64,000 bases of DNA from contig NCEU01000004.1 in assembly GCA_002280855.1 (NCBI GenBank), positions 688-64,687 of the forward strand, in the 5' to 3' direction. A model generated the notes under the pieces. That model had not been told where the DNA came from. It did not search any database and worked only from the letters and a program-made list of their open reading frames with translations. This DNA is from Sphingomonadales bacterium 32-65-25 (GTDB lineage Bacteria; Pseudomonadota; Alphaproteobacteria; Sphingomonadales; Sphingomonadaceae). Position numbers and translations under genes: made by a program. Position 1 is the first letter of the stretch; each line of letters opens with the position of its first letter. This document shows positions 59,049 to 64,000 of the stretch, piece by piece.

Positions 59049-60128
59049 ATGAAGCATCAGCCGGGGCCGATGGTGGCAAAGGCAGCGGTGCCCGCGCCGC
59101 CCGACGTTGCCCTTCCCGCCGGCACCGGCCAGCTGGCCTGGTATGATCAGATCCGCGCGCTGCTGATCCAGACCGGTCTGCCGCCGGAACCCGCCGTGTA
59201 CGACGTGCTATGGCGTTACGTGCGCGACGAGGATGCCGACCTGTCCCTGGCCATCGACAAGGCCCTGGCCAGCGACGGGCTCACCTTGGGAACGGTGATG
59301 AGCCTGCGCGAAACGCTGCTGGGCCAAATGAGCGAGGCCCAGGTGAACCAGCTGATTGCGCAGGCCCATGGCCAGGCCGAGGCCCTGACCAAGCGCATCG
59401 AAAGCGGCCAGACCGATCTGGCTGATTATGGCCGCGCCATTGCCGATGGCGGCGAGCGGCTGGCCGGGCCGATGGATGCAACGGCGCTGGCCGCCCTGCT
59501 GGAACAGTTGAGCGCCGCCACCTCGACCGTGCAGGCCGCCAACGGCCGGCTGCTCGATGAACTGGAACAGGCCGCCGCCGAAAGCCGGGCACTGGCCGAT
59601 CGGTTGACCCAGGCCGAACGAGCCGCCGTGACCGACGCGCTGACCGGCGTATTCAACCGGCGCGGGTTGATGGCTGCCGTGGAAAAGGCCCAGGCCGAAG
59701 CTGTCGCCGCAGACCGACCGCTGGCGCTGGCCGTGGTGGATATCGATCATTTCAAGCGCTTCAACGATCGCTTTGGCCACGCCATGGGCGATGATGTCTT
59801 GCGCTTCGTGGCTGGCCACCTGGCCGAACGGCTGGAAAGTGATGGCGGCTTCGTCGGCCGGCTGGGCGGCGAGGAGTTCGTGGGCGTGATGCCCGCCACC
59901 TCCGTACAGGCCGCCGCCGGGCGTATCGATCGCATCCGCGCCGATCTGGCCGGCCAAGTGCTGCGCAGCGCCGTGGACGGCAGCAGCATGGGCCGCATCA
60001 GCTTCTCCGCCGGGGTGGCCGAACATCGCGCCGGGCAAGGGCCCGACCAGTTGATCGAACGGGCCGACGGCGCGCTCTATACCGCCAAGCGGCTGGGTCG
60101 CGATCGGGTGGTGCCCGATCGCGGCTGA
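59049..60128 (+). CDS. GGDEF domain protein (diguanylate cyclase)
   Basis: A 359-aa cytoplasmic protein. The N-terminal half is a helical region of unknown type, with a coiled-coil-like stretch just before the GGDEF domain. The catalytic motif is FVGRLGGEEFVG; DALTGVFNRRGLM marks the start of the domain and VVDIDHFKRFNDRFGH the magnesium site. No RxxD inhibitory site is seen five residues before GGEEF. It probably makes cyclic di-GMP. ATG at 59049 is favoured; the frame upstream is Pro/Arg-rich and not protein-like. Confidence 0.92.
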   Translation: MKHQPGPMVAKAAVPAPPDVALPAGTGQLAWYDQIRALLIQTGLPPEPAVYDVLWRYVRDEDADLSLAIDKALASDGLTLGTVMSLRETLLGQMSEAQVNQLIAQAHGQAEALTKRIESGQTDLADYGRAIADGGERLAGPMDATALAALLEQLSAATSTVQAANGRLLDELEQAAAESRALADRLTQAERAAVTDALTGVFNRRGLMAAVEKAQAEAVAADRPLALAVVDIDHFKRFNDRFGHAMGDDVLRFVAGHLAERLESDGGFVGRLGGEEFVGVMPATSVQAAAGRIDRIRADLAGQVLRSAVDGSSMGRISFSAGVAEHRAGQGPDQLIERADGALYTAKRLGRDRVVPDRG

Positions 60129-60239
60129 GGCTCAGGTCCGCCGACCGGAACTGCAAAAGGGCCGTTGAAATCTGGCGTTGACAGGCGCGCGGCGCTGACG
60201 CACTAGGCCGCCTCCCGACAGGTCCGCGCTTGCGGCTGT

Positions 60240-60326
60240 GGAGGGGTGGCCGAGCGGTCAATGGCAGCAGACTGTAAATCTGCCGGGTTTCACCCTACGT
60301 TGGTTCAAATCCAACCCCCTCCACCA
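60240..60326 (+). tRNA. tRNA-Tyr (anticodon GTA)
   Basis: A class II tRNA of 87 nt: acceptor GGAGGGG/CCCCTCC, anticodon arm CAGACTGTAAATCTG with GTA, a long variable arm, T-arm TTGGTTCAAATCCAA, discriminator A and an encoded CCA. It lies just before rlmB. Confidence 0.98.
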
Positions 60327-60412
60327 CCTGTCGGGCCTTTCCCTGCATTGGCCATGGTATCCGACCGCATTCGCCGTTATGGCAGCGGTTTTTCAGCCAC
60401 CGGATAATTGCT

Positions 60413-61168
60413 ATGGGCCGCAGTCCCCACCCCAAGAACCAGATGCGCCAGAAAAGCCCGTTTCCGCGCCTTTATGGCCGGCACGCGGTGTTTGCCGCGC
60501 TCGACAATCCGGAACGCGCTTTCCGCAAGCTGTGGCTGACGCCGGCCACATCCAAGACGATCGTGGTCCCGCAAGGGCTGCAGGTGCAGATTGGCGACGA
60601 TCATGATCTGGGCCGGATGTGCCCGCCAGATGCGCCGCACCAGGGGTTTGTGCTGGAAGTGGAACCGCTGGAGAATGTCTGGCTGGGCGATATCCTGAAA
60701 GAGGCCAATGATGGCGACAACCGCCCGGTCATCGTGCTCGATCAGGTTACCGATCCGCACAATGTGGGCGCCATCATGCGATCGGCACTGGCCTTCAACG
60801 CCCGCGCCATCATCACCCAGGATCGCCACAGCCCAGCCGAATCAGGTGTGCTGGCCCGCAGCGCCAGTGGCGCACTGGAAGCGCTGCCGTGGGTCCGCAC
60901 AGTCAATCTGGCCCGCGCGCTGGGTGAGATCGGTGAAGCCGGTTTCTGGCGCATCGCGCTGGACGGCAACGCGCCCGAGACACTGGAATCGGCACTGGGC
61001 AAGAGCCAGCCGGCGTTGGTGCTGGGTAGCGAAGGCGAGGGCCTGCGCCACTTGACGCTCGAAAATTGCGACCAGGTCGCCCGGCTGCCGATCACTGGCG
61101 TCGAAAGCCTGAACGTGTCGAACGCGGCGGCCATCGGGATGTATGCCTGCGCGCGGCGGGGGCTGTGA
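60413..61168 (+). CDS. rlmB: 23S rRNA (guanosine-2'-O)-methyltransferase RlmB
   Basis: A 251-aa SpoU-family (SPOUT) methyltransferase. N-terminal substrate-binding part LYGRHAVFAALDNPERAFRK; catalytic motifs LDQVTDPHNVGAIMRSA (motif 1), LVLGSEGEGLRHLT (motif 2) and IPITGVESLNVSNAAAIGMY (motif 3, here LPITGVESLN). It methylates G2251 of 23S rRNA (E. coli numbering). Confidence 0.96.
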   Translation: MGRSPHPKNQMRQKSPFPRLYGRHAVFAALDNPERAFRKLWLTPATSKTIVVPQGLQVQIGDDHDLGRMCPPDAPHQGFVLEVEPLENVWLGDILKEANDGDNRPVIVLDQVTDPHNVGAIMRSALAFNARAIITQDRHSPAESGVLARSASGALEALPWVRTVNLARALGEIGEAGFWRIALDGNAPETLESALGKSQPALVLGSEGEGLRHLTLENCDQVARLPITGVESLNVSNAAAIGMYACARRGL

Positions 61169-61207
61169 GGGCGCGCGCGCAGGGCCAGACAGGCTAACCA
61201 CAAAGCA

Positions 61208-61244
61208 GCGCGGCGTGGCCGGTTGGGCCACGCCGCGCGCTTTT
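61208..61244. terminator. Bidirectional terminator between rlmB and the TonB receptor gene
   Basis: GCGCGGCGTGGCC (61208-61220) and GGCCACGCCGCGC (61226-61238) form a perfect 13-bp stem with loop GGTTG. The plus side is followed by GCTTTTG, and the minus side by TGCTTTG. It serves the two convergent genes. Confidence 0.85.
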
Positions 61245-61261
61245 GATCAAGGTTCAGATCG

Positions 61262-64000
61262 TTAGAACTGCACCCGCGCCCCGAAGCGGAACACGCGGCC
61301 CAGCGCATTGCCGATGAACGGATCGTAGGACGGCTCCAGCCGCGACGCGGGCGGATCGGCATCGGTGAAATTCTCGATCGAGAATTGCAGCTGCGTCCTC
61401 ACGCCGGCAATCGGCGGCAGATCATATTGCAGGTGGAAGTCGTGCTGCGTGAAGCTTTCGACTTCGCGGCCGAAGTTGACCGGGCCAAAGCTGGTCGCGG
61501 TGCAGTTGGTCAGCCCGACGCAGCGATCATCGGTGACGCCGGCGACATAGCGCACCTGGTAGCGGGCATTGATGCCGCTGATGTTGTAGTTGATCCAGGC
61601 ATTGCCGCGGAACGGCGAGATGGTGAGCGGATCGCGGAAATAGTTGGTGAAGCCCTTGGCCTGATAACCCGACTGCACCAGCACGCCGCGGAAGACGAAA
61701 TCTTCGAACGTGTAATCCAGCACAAAGCTGCCCTGGCCGCCGATGTTCAGCTTCCCGCCCAGAACATCGACATTGTAGTCCACCGCCACGTCGATGCCGC
61801 TGGTCTTGATGCCGGGGCCGTTCACCCAGTCGGTGCGGACACGGGAGATGTCGAACCCGGTGGTCACGCCCTGGTTGCAAGCACCGCCCTGGAAGGTGAC
61901 CAGATTGGCAAAGACACTGCTGCAATTGGCGAACCTTGTGCCGTTCGCCGCCACGGCGCCGCTGGCCACGCTGGTAGCGATGGCCTGGGCCGGCGTGGTG
62001 GTGATGCGGTCGTTGAAGTCAAAGCTCCAGTAATCGACCGAAACGGTGAGCCCGCCAGTGGAGACCACCGCCCCCACGTTGTAGGTGAAGGCAGTTTCCG
62101 GTCCCAGATCATTGGGGTTGCCGAAGATGTCGACCGACTTGAAGTTGTTGGCTGCCGCCTGGATGCCGGCCAGGCTGGTGATCTGGTTGCGGGCCACCTG
62201 GTTGGCCTGCGGGCCGCGGAAGGTGGTGCCCGCCGAACCGCGCAGCACCAGCCAGTCGGTCGGGCTCCAGCGCACCGTGCCCTTGGGGTTGAAGGTGGAA
62301 CCGACCGAGCCGCCATAATCTTCGAAGCGGGCCGCGCCGGTGATTTCCAGCGTGGTGGTGACCGGGATCTTCACTTCGGCAAAGATGGCCTTCACGTTCT
62401 GCGTCTGGCGTTCAAAACGCGTGCCACCGAGGAAGATGAACGGACCGACGCCTTCGATCGGCGTGCCGACGCAGCTCAGATCGCCTTCGCGGAAACAGGG
62501 ATTGAGGTTGAGATCGGATTCGGAGTTGATCGGACGGCTCGACCAGCCGTTGCCACGATACTGCGCGCCAAAGGCATAGGCGATCGGCCCGCCACCGAGG
62601 TCAATCCCGGTTTCGCCCGAGAAGATCAGATCGACAACCGTCTGTTCTTCCACCTGGAAGGTGCCGTTCTTCACGTGCATCCAGTTGACCAACTCAGGCG
62701 AGTTCGACGCGCCTGGCACGAAATTGGGATTGGTCAGGCCCTGGATCGAAATCGGCTGCGCGGCATTCAGGAACGGGTTGAACCATTGGCAGCCGTTCTG
62801 GCCAGCCACTGTGCCGGTGCAATTGGGGCCGCCAAAACCATTCAAAGCTGCCTGCAGCCGCGAACCGACCATATCTGGCACGGCGGTCCGGCGTTCCGAC
62901 CGCCACCAGGTGCCATAGAGTTGGCCGCGGAAATTGTCGGAAAACTCATGTTCGATGCCGCCCGATGCGCGATAGGCCTTATTGTTGGCCCGGCCAACAC
63001 CAGCGCCGCGATCGGGATCAGCCGGATTGCCCAGCCAACCGAACGGGCGCCAGAACACCGCCGTGATCGCCGCCAATGGACGCTCAGGCGTGGATGGCGC
63101 CAGGCCGCTCTGCGCCAGGAAGGCCGGAACGCCCGGGTTGTTGGGGCTCACCGTGAACGCGTTGGCCGAACCGGAACCGCGTGGACCCTGCGTGGGCGGG
63201 AACGACGGCGAATAGCCCAGCGAGTTCAAATCGGTCTGGGCGTACATGAATTCCAGATGCACCTTGGTGCGATCCGTCAGATCGACATCGGCCTGCAGAT
63301 AGCCCTGATAGCGATCTTCCTCTTCGATGATGTTGTTCCACGGGATGAAGCTGAACCGGCACAACGCGCCGTCATTGACCCCGCCAACCGCCGAGCAACC
63401 GGCGTTGCCACCGTCACGGGCGGTCTGCGTCTGGATTGCGCCATTGTTGAGATAGGATGCGGCAAACAGACCCGGCGTGCCCAGCGCCGACCAACCCGAC
63501 GGATTCTGCTGATAGGTGGTGCGGCTGAACTCGCGGGCATAGTTGGGCAGGGTGGAGCGATGCTGCCAGCCAAAGCCGCCCATCAGATTGACCTTGCCGA
63601 ACGTCTTGCCGATCAGGATCGAGCCGGTCCAGTTGTCGTCGGAGCCCTTGATGGCGTCCCAGTCACCCTGCACGATCACGCCATTGAAATTGCGGCGGGT
63701 GGTGAAGTTGGCAACGCCGGCGATGGCATCGGAACCATAGGTGGCGGCCGCGCCATCCTTCAGCACTTCGATGTTCTGCAGCGCGAAGATCGGAATCAGG
63801 TTGGTATCGATGAAGCCATCGCCTGGCGCCAGCACGGTGCGGCGGCCGTTGAACAGCACCAGCGTGCGGGTGGGCCCAAGGCCGCGCAGGTTCAGCGAGC
63901 CATTGCCCTGGAAGCCCTGCGACGCGGTGGCATATTGGTTGGAATCACCCAGCGTGGCGCCAACCGAAGGCAGCTGCTTGATGAATTCCAGCGGCGAGGA
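61262..64000 (-). CDS. TonB-dependent receptor, 5' end beyond the window
   Basis: At least 912 residues of a large outer-membrane receptor; the open frame runs off the right edge. At the window edge the plug domain is seen (SSPLEFIKQLPSVGATLGDS, GNGSLNLRGLGPTRTLVLFN), then the beta-barrel, ending ALGRVFRFGARVQF with the terminal Phe needed for BamA recognition. Such sphingomonad receptors import siderophores, cobalamin or oligomers; the ligand is unknown. It converges on rlmB. Confidence 0.95.
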   Translation of the reverse strand, partial: SSPLEFIKQLPSVGATLGDSNQYATASQGFQGNGSLNLRGLGPTRTLVLFNGRRTVLAPGDGFIDTNLIPIFALQNIEVLKDGAAATYGSDAIAGVANFTTRRNFNGVIVQGDWDAIKGSDDNWTGSILIGKTFGKVNLMGGFGWQHRSTLPNYAREFSRTTYQQNPSGWSALGTPGLFAASYLNNGAIQTQTARDGGNAGCSAVGGVNDGALCRFSFIPWNNIIEEEDRYQGYLQADVDLTDRTKVHLEFMYAQTDLNSLGYSPSFPPTQGPRGSGSANAFTVSPNNPGVPAFLAQSGLAPSTPERPLAAITAVFWRPFGWLGNPADPDRGAGVGRANNKAYRASGGIEHEFSDNFRGQLYGTWWRSERRTAVPDMVGSRLQAALNGFGGPNCTGTVAGQNGCQWFNPFLNAAQPISIQGLTNPNFVPGASNSPELVNWMHVKNGTFQVEEQTVVDLIFSGETGIDLGGGPIAYAFGAQYRGNGWSSRPINSESDLNLNPCFREGDLSCVGTPIEGVGPFIFLGGTRFERQTQNVKAIFAEVKIPVTTTLEITGAARFEDYGGSVGSTFNPKGTVRWSPTDWLVLRGSAGTTFRGPQANQVARNQITSLAGIQAAANNFKSVDIFGNPNDLGPETAFTYNVGAVVSTGGLTVSVDYWSFDFNDRITTTPAQAIATSVASGAVAANGTRFANCSSVFANLVTFQGGACNQGVTTGFDISRVRTDWVNGPGIKTSGIDVAVDYNVDVLGGKLNIGGQGSFVLDYTFEDFVFRGVLVQSGYQAKGFTNYFRDPLTISPFRGNAWINYNISGINARYQVRYVAGVTDDRCVGLTNCTATSFGPVNFGREVESFTQHDFHLQYDLPPIAGVRTQLQFSIENFTDADPPASRLEPSYDPFIGNALGRVFRFGARVQF

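Overview
The window reads as chromosomal DNA of an alphaproteobacterium of the order Sphingomonadales. Pointers: the 16S 5' end, a permuted two-piece tmRNA, CarD, DUF4167 and alphaproteobacterial SspB proteins, PEPxxWA-CTERM proteins, a large TonB receptor, aa3 oxidase genes in alphaproteobacterial order, and high G+C with many TTG/GTG starts. No prophage, insertion sequence or CRISPR array was seen; it looks like core and lineage-specific chromosome.

Layout. 1-900: 5' end of a 16S rRNA gene (minus strand) with its leader and two candidate promoters. 900-11,700: CBS-domain protein, DUF4167 protein with a long charged repeat, SDR and NnrU genes, two coupled periplasmic amidohydrolases (one with an apparent frameshift, one lacking the usual metal motif), a POT peptide transporter and a divergent third amidohydrolase, a nitroreductase and a GIN-domain protein. 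Peptide uptake beside amidohydrolase/peptidase-like enzymes suggests peptide or amide scavenging. 11,800-19,200: carD, fdxA, an S4 RNA-binding protein coupled to a Suv3-like helicase, an M23 peptidase, an exported methyltransferase-like protein and a DUF3429 protein.

19,200-29,000: a long minus-strand run coding for the aa3 cytochrome c oxidase and its assembly factors (coxB, ctaD, ctaB, a 59-aa membrane protein, ctaG, coxC, a DUF983 protein, SURF1), continuing into thrC, an M16 peptidase and a methyltransferase through stop/start overlaps. 29,000-38,900: crotonase, an orphan 2Fe-2S oxidoreductase subunit, two DsrE-like periplasmic proteins in a run with nitronate monooxygenase, DUF1330 and aldehyde dehydrogenase genes, then a tightly packed sspB-gmk-DUF4893-TSUP-M20 run. 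38,850-39,300 holds a tmRNA gene and a small repeat family. 39,300-43,700: a TolC-type protein and a CusA-type RND pump interrupted by an in-frame amber codon, with no adaptor gene. 43,700-46,200: a glycosyltransferase and two PEP-CTERM proteins.

46,300-58,700: the classical block secE-nusG-rplK-rplA-rplJ-rplL-rpoB-rpoC with tRNA-Trp ahead of it and several hairpins. 58,700-64,000: tRNA-Gly, a GGDEF protein, tRNA-Tyr, rlmB and the 3' part of a TonB-dependent receptor gene that runs off the window.

No completely new system was evident. The items most worth checking are the cusA amber codon with no adaptor gene, the amidohydrolase frameshift, the tmRNA with its 3' repeats, the orphan 2Fe-2S subunit and the tandem DsrE cluster. 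All function calls rest on reading the sequence by eye; no database search was run.
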